From positions 12,050,501 to 12,114,500 of the forward strand of contig AP031356.1 in the NCBI GenBank assembly GCA_037833965.1: 64,000 nucleotides of DNA, read 5' to 3'. The notes beneath the pieces were generated by a model. That model made no database searches. It worked only from the letters and a program-made list of their open reading frames with translations, and was not told the origin of the DNA. The DNA is from Marchantia polymorpha subsp. ruderalis. Lineage: Eukaryota > Streptophyta > Marchantiopsida > Marchantiales > Marchantiaceae. A program made the position numbers and the translations under genes. Below are positions 8,358-19,566 of this stretch, in pieces; within the stretch, counting starts at the first letter, position 1, and each line of letters begins with the position of its first letter.

Positions 8358-10694
8358 TAGTACAAGTAATAAACACATGCTCTTCATCCTCAACATTTCT
8401 CCCATCACATAGCCTACAAATCCGTTCACTCCTATCAATATTCAACCAACGTCCTTCCTCAATTCCAAGCCTATGAGATCCTGTTCTATGCCTGGCAATA
8501 ATATGACGTAAAGATGTAGCAATCTCTGCAACAAGGTATCCTTGCTCACTATAAATAAGCATAGGATTCACATGAAGTTGATAAAACTGCATTTTAGTGC
8601 CTCCTCTCCTCCAAATGATGTTGAGAAACTCCTCCTTAATACGCTTGCGAAGGGCCATAGGTTGCAGATCCCAATCCAATTCCGTCACATTCCACCTCAA
8701 AGACCAAGTCATCACATCTGCAAACCATCCCTTGGAACGTGTGGCACGCAAAGCATGAAGAGGAAGTCGAGAAGCATCAAGAGATCTCACCCTTCTAATA
8801 TAAGTGATGGTCAAGTAGAGAGCTTCAGCATCAAGAGGTAGACAACCGGTTTCCGCAAGAAGAATAGCATAAGGAGTTTGGTTCCTTACACTTAACTCTT
8901 CTTGTAAGAAGATCTTTTGCACCCTCTCCACACGCTCCCAACTTGTCTTCTTACTACCAAGACCCCACACTTGTGTCCCATATAGAACCACCGGCAACAC
9001 TAAACTCCTAAATAAAAATTTCCTAAGACTCCAAGATACTAGATGAGCTCTTCTACATTGATTTAACAATGAATATAGAGCTTTGTAACCAGCTTCTACT
9101 CTCTTTTGTACACAAAGTGCCCAACTATAATTCTGAGAAAAATCAATGCCTAAATATTTGTAACTCTTCACTTGCTCCAATTCTAGTCCCTTGTAAAAGA
9201 GAGAGAACTTGGATCTAGTGCCCACAAGAATGATCTTTGATTTTTCCAGATTGACCTCCATCTGATTTCGAGTACAAAAGCTAGCCAAAGTATCAAGGTG
9301 TTTCTGTAAACTAATTGCATCACGTGCTAGTAATATGATATCATCTGCATACAAAAGAGCTTTGATCACAAAGTCTCCAAGTTTGACTCCTTCACTCTCA
9401 CAATCATCCAACCACCTTTCTATATCATCTATGAATATTCCGAATAGAGTAGGAGAGAGAGGACAACCTTGAATAACTCCAATGGTGCTCGAGATCTCTT
9501 GAGGCTGAGAGGCATCAATCTTAGCTCGAACTGAAGTGTATAAAGTGGCCACAGCTCCGAGTAGATTAGCCGGTACTCCAATGTCTTGTAGTCTTTCCCA
9601 TAAAAGCTTTCGAGGAACAGTATCAAAAGCTTTCTTCAAATCGATGAAGGCACAAAATAAAGCTTTCCCATTGCCCTTGGATTTCTCCCATAAAACACGT
9701 AAGGCCAAAATATGGTCAATAGTGTTGTATGTAGGACGAAAACCGGCTTGGGCCTTTGCTCTCTTCTGAAAATCCTCTGTCCATGTGCTCAACTTCGATT
9801 CTACCAACTTCCCAAACAACTTGGCAAAAACACTACCAACCATGATGGTGCGATAGTTTGTCACCATGTCCTTCCTTCCTGATTTATGAATAAGAACAAT
9901 CTTCCGCATGGACCAAGTTGATGGAAAACCATTTACCATTTACCATGAACCGTAGCATCTTCCAAAAGCTTAGTGAGAACCGGTCCAATACAATCTCCTC
10001 CCCACTTGATAAGTTCAATGGACAAGCCATCTAAATCCTCACATTTGCCATTTGCTAATTTTCGGACAATAGTCATCACCTCTCCTTCCGAAAATAATCC
10101 AGGTGTTGCTTCGCAATATGGCATAGATGTGGCTTCTGGAAAGAAATAGAGCTTTTCGGCAAAAGCTACCAAAGACTCGGAATCAAGAGAAGGTTTTGAC
10201 GATGGTGTAGCTAATCGTCTCCAAAAGGACTTGGGATCCTTCATCAGGTCCTTTGTCAAGGATTCTTGCTTTCGTCTTAAGAAAGCTCGTTTCTTAGACT
10301 TCACCAAGTCTTTGTATATCCTTGTCAAAAGAAGCCGACTTTGAATATCCAAAGACCTATCAACAGACCTTGCCCTTGCTAGCTTGCATTCGGAGTCAAA
10401 CCATCCATTGCAAGGTAGCCCCTTAGCAATCCTAGTACTATGCCTCAAAAAGAACTTCGATGCAGAAGTTTTGAGCAATTCTATGAGCTGTAAACTAGCG
10501 GTATGCGAATCTGGACTCCATATGGTGTGAGTCAAAAGATCTTGTAGATGTTCTGTATAAAGGTCTCTTTTACAAGAATCTAAGCGAAACTTGGGAGAAG
10601 CTAAAAGAGATTGGCAAGGTGAAGTAGAGATTGATTTTGACATTGAAAGTGTGAACAAAAGAGGTGCATGATCTGATTCAGGTTGAGGATCCAA
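8358..10694 (-). pseudogene. LINE-B4 ORF2 remnant
   Basis: Two overlapping frames (10694-9933 and 9939-8350) are one former ORF2, split by the 14-bp tail insertion. Domains present: endonuclease C-terminal edge (SDHAP), linker, full reverse transcriptase with YADD and most of the C-terminal region. The last part lies at 6002-6259. Confidence 0.85.
9931..9944 (+). mobile_element. 14-bp solo tail insertion in LINE-B4
   Basis: ATTTACCATTTACC, exactly two heptamers, placed between GAAAACC and ATGAACC. Sibling copies (43910-43930, 50280) read GAAAACCATGAACC uninterrupted. Confidence 0.8.
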
Positions 10695-10704
10695 AACATC
10701 AAAA

Positions 10705-10786
10705 GAAGAATGTGAGGATTTCGGGTCTACCTGAATCTGAGAAGGAAGAGGTGAAGAGTGTGGTCACCAAGTTTTTGACTCAAACA
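10705..10786 (+). mobile_element. LINE-A3, segment 2 (ORF1 RRM)
   Basis: Continues ORF1 of LINE-A3 (AAGAATGTGAGGATTTCGGG) up to AAACA at 10786, where an 84-bp LINE fragment interrupts. Confidence 0.8.
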
Positions 10787-10870
10787 TGGTAAATGGTAAA
10801 TGGTAAATAGATCAAGCCCGTGGGACCCAAAGGGTCAAAAGGCTAAAAAACACAATACAAACAATCCAAC
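10787..10870 (-). mobile_element. 84-bp LINE 3'-end insertion in LINE-A3
   Basis: Tail, hairpin and ~35 bp of 3' UTR on the minus strand. Duplication AACA at 10783-10786 and 10871-10874. Interrupts ORF1. Confidence 0.85.
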
Positions 10871-11151
10871 AACACTTGATGTTGCTAATCCGGATTTGGC
10901 TCATGCTTATCGTATTGGCAACAAAGGCACACAACCTCGTGCCATTATTGTTAAGTTTGTGGATCAAGCTCAAAGTGATATGGCTTTAGCTAACAAGGCC
11001 ATTCTCAAGGGACGGAGGATTTGGTTAGATCCAGATCTTACACCTCTTCAAGTTGAAGCAAGGAGGAAGGAGCTTGCAAAAGTCAAAGAAGCTCAAGATG
11101 CAGGTTTTGTAGCTTATCTACGTGATAGTCAAGCTATTATCACCAAGAGGA
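10871..11151 (+). mobile_element. LINE-A3, segment 3 (ORF1 C-terminus)
   Basis: ORF1 residues from TLDVANPDLAHAYRIGNK to QAIITKR, ending ACCAAGAGGA. The next bases (GGAGACAATCATC) are found at ~19570, on the far side of full-length LINE-B1. Confidence 0.85.
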
Positions 11152-11266
11152 ATGGTAAATGGTAAATGGTAAATAGATCAAGCCCGTGGGACCCAAAGGG
11201 TCAAAAGGCTAAAAAACACAATACAAACAATCCAACTCCAAACTAGGAGAGAACCAAAAGAACCCC

Positions 11267-14200
11267 CTAGCTAGTGCCCAAAGCACTAGAACGGTAACTA
11301 ATAATATCTCTAATGTAACAACCTAAATCATAAGGCTCGAGTTGAAGCAGAGAAAAGAAATTCTCGACATCAACTTTATGCGCCACTCGAATCTCTATAT
11401 ATCTAGTACAAGTAATAAACACATGCTCTTCATCCTCAACATTTCTCCCATCACATAGCCTACAAATCCGTTCACTCCTATCAATATTCAACCAACGTCC
11501 TTCCTCAATTCCAAGCCTATGAGATCCTGTTCTATGCCTGGCAATAATATGACGTAAAGATGTAGCAATCTCTGCAACAAGGTACCCTTGCTCACAATAA
11601 ATAAGCATAGGATTCACATGAAGTTGATAAAACTGCATTTTAGTGCCTCCTCTCCTCCAAATGATGTTGAGAAACTCCTCCTTAATACGCTCGCGAAGGG
11701 CCATAGGTTGAAGATCCCAATCCAATTCCGTCACATTCCATCTCAAAGACCAAGTCATCACATCTGCAAACCATCCCTTGGAACGTGTGGCACGCAAAGC
11801 ATGAAGAGGAAGTCGAGAAGCATCAAGAGATCTCACCCTTCTAATATAAGTGATGGTCAAGTAAAGAGCTTCAGCCTCAAGAGGTAGACAACCGGTTTCC
11901 GCAAGAAGAATAGCATAAGGAGTTTGTTTCCTTACACCTAACTCTTCTTGTAAGAAGATCTTTTGCACCCTCTCCACACGCTCCCAACTTGTCTTCTTAC
12001 TGCCAGGACCCCACACTTGTGTCCCATATAGAACCACCGGCAACACTAAACTCCTAAATAAAAATTTCCTAAGACTCCAAGATACTAGATGAGCTCTTCT
12101 ACATCGATTTAACAATGAATATAGAGCTTTGTAACCAGCTTCTACTCTCTTTTGTAAAAATGGTAAAATGGTAAAATGGTAAAATGTACACAAAGTGCCC
12201 AACTATAATTCTGAGAAAAATCAATGCCTAAATATTTGTAACTCTTCACTTGTTCCAATTCTAGTCCCTTGTAAAAGAGAGAGAACTTGGATCTAGTGCC
12301 CACAAGAATGATCTTTGATTTTTCCAGATTGACCTCCATCTGATTTGAAGTACAAAAGCTAGCCAAAGTATCAAGGTGTTTCTGTAAACTAATTGCATCA
12401 CGTGCTAGTAATATGATATCATCTGCGTACAAAAGAGCTTTGATCACAAAGTCTCCAAGTTTGACTCCTTCACTCTCACAATCATCCAACCACCTTTCTA
12501 TATCATCTATGAATATTCCGAATAGAGTAGGAGAGAGAGGACAACCTTGAATAACTCCAATGGTGCTCGAGATCTCTTGAGGCTGAGAGGCATCAATCTT
12601 AGCTCGAACTGAAGTGTATAAAGTGGCCACAGCTCCGAGTAGATTAGCCGGTACTCCAATGTTTTGTAGTCTTTCCCATAAAAGCTTTCGAGGAACAGTA
12701 TCAAAAGCTTTCTTCAAATCGATGAAGGCACAAAATAAAGCTTTCCCATTGCCCTTGGATTTCTCCCATAAAACACGTAAGGCCAAAATATGGTCAATAG
12801 TGTTGTATGTAGGACGAAAACCGGCTTGGGCCTTTGCTCTCTTCTGAAAATCCTCTGTCCATGTGCTCAACTTCGATTCTACCAACTTCCCAAACAACTT
12901 GGCAAAAACACTACCAACCATGATGGTGCGATAGTTTGTCACCATGTCCTTCCTTCCTGATTTATGAATAGGAACAATCTTCCGCATGGACCAAGTTGAT
13001 GGAAAACCGTGAACCATAGCATCTTCCAAAAGCTTAGTGAGAACCGGTCCAATACAATCTTCTCCCCACTTGATAAGTTCAATGGACAAGCCATCTAAAT
13101 CCTCACATTTGCCATTTGCTAATTTTCGGACAATAGTCATCACCTCTCCTTCCGAAAATAATCCAGGTGTTGCTTCGCAATATGGCATAGATGTGGCTTC
13201 TGGAAAGAAATAGAGCTTTTCGGCAAAAGCTACCAAAGACTCGGAATCAAGAGAAGGTTTTGACGATGGTGTAGCTAATCGTCTCCAAAAGGACTTGGGA
13301 TCCTTCATCAGGTCCTTTGTCAAGGATTCTTGCTTTCGTCTTAAGAAAGCTCGTTTCTTAGACTTCACCAAGTCTTTGTATATCCTTGTCAAAAGAAGCC
13401 GACTTTGAATATCCAAAGACCTATCAACAGACCTTGCCCTTGCTAGCTTGCATTCGGAGTCAAACCATCCATTGCAAGGTAGCCCCTTAGCAATCCTAGT
13501 ACTATGCCTCAAAAAGAACTTCGATGCAGAAGTTTTGAGCAATTCTATGAGCTGTAAACTAGCGGTATGCGAATCTGGACTCCATATGGTGTGAGTCAAA
13601 AGATCTTGTAGATGTTCTGCATAAAGGTCTCTTTTACAAGGATCTAAGCGAAACTTGGGAGAAGGTAAAAGAGATTGGCAAGGTGAAGTAGAGATTGATT
13701 TTGACATTGAAAGTGTGAACAAAAGAGGTGCATGATCTGATTCAGGTTGAGGATCCAAAACATCAAAATTGGAGATCAGAGAGGTACTAACCAAGGAAGA
13801 CAAGAGAAAATCTATTGTGCTAGCACCGGTAGGGGAAAAACAAGTATTGGACTGAGAGTTGGGAAAGCGAGAGGTTCCATTGAGAACCTTCAAGTTACAA
13901 GTGGCTCCAAATGTCAAAAAGTGCTCTGTCAAAGAGTTTGTGGAAGGATCAAAAGAGGTTCTAGACCACAAACTATCGTAAATTTCTTCAAAGATAGAAG
14001 AAGCCAAGGGATCACTAAATTGAGTAAATTGAGCACAACGTATACGAGCATTGAAATCTCTAGCAAGAAAGACATCCCCTTTACTTTGGAATCTAAGAAC
14101 ATCTTCAATAAGCCGATGGAATGGTTCACTTCGGTTGCAAAAGCGTGTTGAGTAGATACCCATGGACAATGGTGCAAAATAACAAATTGCCAAATAGCAA

Positions 14201-14523
14201 TAAGATCCTCCAACCACCCCGAGACGTAGCCAATGATACTGTCCACCAACATCTTGAGCTTCTAGATGTATGAGAGGTAGAAGATGAGACCTGATGAAAG
14301 TAGCAATACCTCCTTGACCCCTTCCCGCATGTTGTCTTCTCTGGTTCCATGTCGACCCCACCAAGGTAAACCCTTCCAACTCAGCAATAGTATTGCTTTC
14401 ATGTTCCCAAGTCTCCACAATGTTGATGACGTCAGCCATCTTCCAAATCGGAGCAGCACTCACATACTTTGTTGTTGAAAGTCCTCGGATATTCCACACC
14501 AACACCCTTATCTTCTCGGATTG
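11267..14523 (-). pseudogene. LINE-B1 ORF2 (EN-RT-CCHC), one 28-bp insertion
   Basis: Same frame as ORF1 across the TAG. Endonuclease motifs: VWNIRGL, VETWEHES, FNARI and SDHAPLLF; the usual GDFNARI reads ARDFNARI here, a change in a conserved glycine. RT motifs: VTNYRTIMVGS, QAGFRP, FIDLKKAFDTV, GVIQGCPLSPTLFG, YADD. The C-terminal knuckle is ICRLC..EEHVFITC, end YRSSALGTS. The 28-bp insertion at 12157-12184 shifts the frame after WALCV, giving pieces 14505-12142 and 12202-11267. No ATG occurs before the catalytic WN; the first Met is 22 codons into the domain. Confidence 0.85.
12157..12184 (-). mobile_element. 28-bp solo tail insertion (octamer form)
   Basis: Three AAAATGGT octamers plus AAAA, flanked by TGTA at 12153-12156 and 12185-12188. 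The identical insertion at the identical place is in LINE-B3 (49435-49462), so it was inherited and did not recur. Confidence 0.85.
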
Positions 14524-15279
14524 CTATGTTGACGACACCCTCCTCCTCTGAGTAACGATTGCTCTCCCATCGTGTAAATAAGCAACAAAACCCGATTCTT
14601 GAGCCTCTTTTACCTTCGCAAGCTCCTTTCTCCTAACTTCCACTTGTAGAGGAGTCAGATCAGGATCCAACCATATTCTACGTCCCTTTAACATAGCCTT
14701 ATTAGCCAAGGCAACATCACGTTGAGTTTGATTGACAAACTTCACTATAATACCACGAGGTTGAGCTCCCTTGTTTCCAATACGAAAAGCTTGAGCCAAT
14801 TCCGCATTGGACACCTGAAGTGTTTCATCCAAAAACTTGGTGACAACACTCTTGACATCTTCATTCTCTATTTCAGGTAAACCTGAAATTCTCACATTCT
14901 TCCTACGTGCAAGCTGGTTGGACTTTTCAATCTCTTGTTCTTGACAAAAAGAGATTTGAGCAGCCTTTGTAGCTTCAGCGTAGGATTTGATCTTCAAATC
15001 TAAGCTTTCGACCACCTCATGCAATCTAGGACTATTCGCACTTGTCATCTGAGAGCATACCTTCCCTTGGATGTCATCCACAGATTTAGATACATCCCAC
15101 ATCACACCCACACTATCCTTGAACACCTTCTCCACGTTCTTCTGTGATCCCTTCAACTCTCGAATTTGATTATGTGCGAGAGTTAAAGCAGCCTGTTGCA
15201 TCTTGAATTCATGTCGAAGTTCCTTCAATTCTTCGAAAATTGTTTGCAGAAGCTGAAAAATATCGTCTTGAGAAGCCAT
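14524..15279 (-). CDS. LINE-B1 ORF1 protein
   Basis: 251 codons, MASQDDIFQLLQTIFEEL to RRRVSST, then TAG. Residues ~5-125 are coiled coil (FEELKELRHEFKMQQAAL and further heptads). An RRM-like fold follows at ~130-205 (KNVRISGLPEIE, IIVKFVNQTQRDVALANK), then the C-terminal domain (LTPLQVEVRRKELAKVKEAQ). About six residues longer than LINE-A ORF1 in the coiled coil. Open with no defect. Start fixed by the monomer leader immediately upstream and by the same start in LINE-B2. Confidence 0.9.
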   Translation of the reverse strand: MASQDDIFQLLQTIFEELKELRHEFKMQQAALTLAHNQIRELKGSQKNVEKVFKDSVGVMWDVSKSVDDIQGKVCSQMTSANSPRLHEVVESLDLKIKSYAEATKAAQISFCQEQEIEKSNQLARRKNVRISGLPEIENEDVKSVVTKFLDETLQVSNAELAQAFRIGNKGAQPRGIIVKFVNQTQRDVALANKAMLKGRRIWLDPDLTPLQVEVRRKELAKVKEAQESGFVAYLHDGRAIVTQRRRVSST

Positions 15280-16010
15280 GTCGTATCAACCGAAACACTC
15301 TAAATTCTAGATCGAAGCACCAAAAAATATCGTAACTTCTCACTTAAGCCTCCATGCACCTTCAAACTTGATGAGCTTCTGCCAAATATCAATCCCATAG
15401 TCCTCAAAAATTTTCAGCCTCAGATCATGCTTTGTCGAAAAGATAAAAATGTCTGAACATTTTTGTGACCACCTGAGCACTCGAGATAAAAAGTCGAAAC
15501 TCAAAATGGTCTGTAACTTCTGATTCAAGCGTCCGTTGACCTTCAAATTTTTTATGCTACTGCCAAATATTGATCTCCAAGTCCTCAAAAATTTTCAGCC
15601 TCAAATCATGCTTTGTCGAAAAGATAAAAATGTCTGAACATTTTTCTGACCACCGGAACACTCGAAACAAAAAGTCAAAACTCCAAATGGGCTGTAACTT
15701 CTGACTCAAGCGTCCGTTGACCTTAAAACTTTTTATGCTACTGCCAAATATTGATCTCCAAGTCCCCAAAAATTTTCAGCCTCAGATCATGCTTCGTCAA
15801 AAAGATAAAAATGTCTGAACATTTTTGTGACCACCCGAACACTCGAAACAAAAAGTCGAAACTCCAAATGGGCTGTAACTTCTGAATCAAGCGTCCGTTC
15901 ACCTTCAAACTTTTTATGCTACTGCCGAATATTATTCTCCAAGTCTCAAAAAATTTTCACCCTCAGATCATACTTCACCAAAAAGATAAAAATGTCTGAA
16001 CATTTTTGTG
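15280..16010 (-). repeat. LINE-B proximal 5' monomers, 181-bp unit
   Basis: Four units, landmark AAAATGTCTGAACATTTTTG near 15446, 15627, 15808 and 15989. Lies between ORF1 and the distal array. The unit contains the near-palindrome CAAAAATTTTCAGCCTC. Confidence 0.85.
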
Positions 16011-19000
16011 ACCACGTGAAACACTCCCAATTGACACTTTTCGCTGAAGAAATTCGTGAACTTCTGCGTCCCAACTCCAAAATGCGTGAAATTTTGCAGG
16101 CTGGAGCGCGCTACCCAACTCCACGTCCCTGCAAATTTCCAGCTTCCGTGGACACTCAGACGCGAAGATACGATCTCTGCAAGAAACGATCTCGAACCCA
16201 ACACTCGAAAACTCCAACTCGAAACTTGAGAAATCCGTGAACTTCGGCGTCGCAACTCCAAAATGCGTGAAATTTTGCAGGCTGGAGCGCGCTACCCAAC
16301 TCCACGCCCCTGCAAATTTTCAGCTTCCGTGGACACTCAGACGCGAAGATACGATCTCTGCAAGAAACGATCTCGACCCCAACACTCGAAAACTCCAACT
16401 CGAAACTTGAGAAATCCGTGAACTTCGGCGTCCCAACTCCAAAATGCGTGAAATTTTGCAGGCTGGAGCGCGCTACCCAACTCCACGCCCCTGCAAATTT
16501 TCAGCTTCCGTGGACACTCAGACGCGAAGATACGATCTCTGCAAGAAACGATCTCGACCCCAACACTCGAAAACTCCAACTCGAAACTTGAGAAATCCGT
16601 GAACTTCGGCGTACCAATTCCAAAATGCGTGAAATTTTGCAGGCTGGAGCGCGCTACCCAACTCCACGTCCCTGCAAATTTTCAGCTTCCGTGGACACTC
16701 AGACGCGAAGATACGATCTCTGCAAGAAACGATCTCGACCCCAACACTCGAAAACTCCAACTCGAAACTTGAGAAATCCGTGAACTTCGGCGTCCCAACT
16801 CCAAAATGCGTGAAATTTTGCAGGCTGGAGCGCGCTACCCAACTCCACGCCCCTGCAAATTTTCAGCTTCCGTGGACACTCAGAGGCGAAGATACGATCT
16901 CTGCAAGAAACGATCTCGACCCCAACACTCGAAAACTCCAACTCGAAACTTGAGAAATCCGTGAACTTCGGCGTCCCAACTCCAAAATGCGTGAAATTTT
17001 GCAGGCTAGAGCGCGCTACCCAACTCCACGCCCCTGCAAATTTTCAGCTTCCGTGGACACTCAGACGCGAAGATACGATCTCTGCAAGAAACGATCTCGA
17101 CCCCAACACTCGAAAACTCCAACTCGAAACTTGAGAAATCCGTGAACTTCGGCGTCCCAATTCCAAAATGCGTGAAATTTTGCAGGCTGGAGCGCGCTAC
17201 CCAACTCCACGCCCCTGCAAATTTTCAGCTTCCGTGGACACTCAGACGCGAAGATACGATCTCTGCAAGAAACGATCTCGACCCCAACACTCGAAAACTC
17301 CAACTCGAAACTTGAGAAATCCGTGAACTTCGGCGTCGCAACTCCAAAATGCGTGAAATTTTGCAGGCTGGAGCGCGCTACCCAACTCCACGCCCCTGCA
17401 AATTTTCAGCTTCCGTGGACACTCAGACGCGAAGATACGATATCTGCAAGAAACGATCTCGACCCCAACACTCAAAAACTCCAACTCGAAACTTGAGAAA
17501 TCCGTGAACTTCGGCGTCCCAACTCCAAAATGCGTGAAATTTTGCAGGCTGGAGCGCGCTACCCAACTCCACGCCCCTGCAAATTTTCAGCTTCCGTGGA
17601 CACTCAGACGCGAAGATACGATCTCTGCAAGAAACGATCTCGACCCCAACACTCAAAAACTCCAACTCGAAACTTGAGAAATCCGTGAACTTGGGCGTCC
17701 CAACTCCAAAATGCGTGAAATTTTGCAGGCTGGAGCGCGCTACCCAACTCCACGTCACTGCAAATGTTCAGCTTCCGTGGACACTCAGACGCGAAGATAC
17801 GATCTCTGCAAGAAACGATCTCGACCCCAACACTCAAAAACTCCAACTCGAAACTTGAGAAATCCGTGAACTTCGGCGTCCCAACTCCAAAATGCGTGAA
17901 ATTTTGCAGGCTAGAGCGCGCTACCCAACTCCACGCCCCTGCAAATTTTCAGCTTCCGTGGACACTCAGACGCGAAGATACGATCTCTGCAAGAAACGAT
18001 CTCGACCCCAACACTCGAAAACTCCAACTCGAAACTTGAGAAATCCGTGAACTTCGGCGTCCCAATTCCAAAATGCGTGAAATTTTGCAGGCTGGAGCGC
18101 GCTACCCAACTCCACGTCCCTGCAAATTTTCAGCTTCCGTGGACACTCAGACGCGAAGATACGATCTCTGCAAGAAACGATCTCGACCCCAACACTCGAA
18201 AACTCCAACTCGAAACTTGAGAAATCCGTGAACTTCGGCGTCCCAATTCCAAAATGCGTGAAATTTTGCAGGCTGGAGCGCGCTACCCAACTCCACGTCC
18301 CTGCAAATTTTCAGCTTTCGTGGACACTCAGACGCGAAGATACGATCTCTGCAAGAAACGATCTCGACCCCAACACTCGAAAACTCCAACTCGAAACTTG
18401 AGAAATCCGTGAACTTCGGCGTCCCAACTCCAAAATGCGTGAAATTTTGCAGGCTAGAGCGCGCTACCCAACTTCACGCCCCTGCAAATTTTCAGCTTCC
18501 GTGGACACTCAGACGAGAAGATACGATCTCTGCAAGAAACGATCTCGACCCCAACACTCGAAAACTCCAACTCGAAACTTGAGAAATCCGTGAACTTCGG
18601 CGTCCCAATTCCAAAATGCGTGAAATTTTGCAGGCTGGAGCGCGCTACCCAACTCCACGCCCCTGCAAATTTTCAGCTTCCGTGGACACTCAGACGCGAA
18701 GATACGATCTCTGCAAGAAACGATCTCGACCCCAACACTCGAAAACTCCAACTCGAAACTTGAGAAATCCGTGAACTTCGGCGTCGCAACTCCAAAATGC
18801 GTGAAATTTTGCAGGCTGGAGCGCGCTACCCAACTCCACGCCCCTGCAAATTTTCAGCTTCCGTGGACACTCAGACGCGAAGATACGATATCTGCAAGAA
18901 ACGATCTCGACCCCAACACTCAAAAACTCCAACTCGAAACTTGAGAAATCCGTGAACTTCGGAGTCCCAACTCCAAAATGCGTGAAATTTTGCAGGCTGG

Positions 19001-19389
19001 AGCGCGCTACCCAACTCCACGCCCCTGCAAATTTTCAGCTTCCGTGGACACTCAGACGCGAAGATACGATCTCTGCAAGAAACGATCTCGACCCCAACAC
19101 TCAAAAACTCCAACTCGAAACTTGAGAAATCCGTGAACTTCGGCGTCCCAACTCCAAAATGCGTGAAATTTTGCAGGCTGGAGCGCGCTACCCAACTCCA
19201 CGTCACTGCAAATGTTCAGCTTCCGTGGACACTCAGACGCGAAGATACGATCTCTGCAAGAAACGATCTCGACCCCAACACTCAAAAACTCCAACTCGAA
19301 ACTTGAGAAATCCGTGAACTTCGGCGGCGCAACTCCAAAATGCGTGAAATTTTGCAGGCTGGAGCGCGCTACCCAACTCCGCGTCCCTG
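16011..19389 (-). repeat. LINE-B distal 5' monomer array, 181 bp x ~18.5
   Basis: GAAATTTTGCAGGCT occurs 19 times from 16089 to 19347 at exact 181-bp spacing. Units differ by a few substitutions and no length change. A 1448-bp (8-unit) segment is repeated: rare variants at 17007, 17242-17484 and 17754 recur at 18455, 18690-18932 and 19202. Repeated 80-aa minus-strand frames here are side effects of the repeat. Confidence 0.9.
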
Positions 19390-19566
19390 GAATATTTGTA
19401 ACTTTTCACTTGTTCCAACTCTAATCCTTTGTAACAGAAAGAGAGCTTGGATCTAGTGCCCACAAGAATGACTTTGGACTTCTCCAAATTGACTTCCATC
19501 TGATTTTGAGTACAAAAGCTAGCCAAAGTGTTGAGGTGTTTCTGTAAAGAAACACCTCAACACTCC
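19390..19566 (-). mobile_element. Inverted LINE-A RT fragment with perfect fold-back
   Basis: Minus-strand copy of the segment found at ~20620-20780, then a palindrome: GTGTTGAGGTGTTTCT, GTAA, AGAAACACCTCAACAC. It shares the rare CTCAACAC variant (other LINE-A copies have CTCGACAC) with LINE-A3 at ~20625, so its template was probably LINE-A3 itself. Confidence 0.75.

Larger units (their letters stand above)
8358..10704 (-). mobile_element. LINE-B4, 5' segment (truncated in endonuclease)
   Basis: Minus-strand ORF2 from the end of the endonuclease (LDPQPESDHAPLLF, ~10700) through the RT (YADD near 9350) to the knuckle EEHVFITCT at ~8360. A 14-bp solo tail insertion at 9931-9944 shifts the frame. 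The 5' end joins LINE-A3 at ~10705 with no visible duplication. Confidence 0.85.
11152..19389 (-). mobile_element. LINE-B1, full-length with long 5' monomer array
   Basis: Minus-strand element of ~8.2 kb: tail and 3' UTR 11152-11266, ORF2 11267-14523, TAG 14524-14526, ORF1 to 15279, proximal monomers 15280-~16010, distal monomers ~16011-19389. It sits between LINE-A3 segments ending ACCAAGAGGA (11151) and resuming GGAGGAGACAATC (~19567). Everything except the 28-bp tail insertion at 12157-12184 is present, so it was near-complete when inserted. Confidence 0.85.

Noticed and set aside
15968-19294. Series of near-identical 80-aa minus-strand open frames (MEFSSVGVEIVSCRD...)
   Set aside because: They repeat every 181 bp with the satellite unit and overlap one another. 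No start context or domain. By-products of the monomer array.
16011-19389. Regular direct repeats suggesting a CRISPR array
   Set aside because: Whole 181-bp units repeat with no alternating unique spacers, in a plant genome with LINE context.
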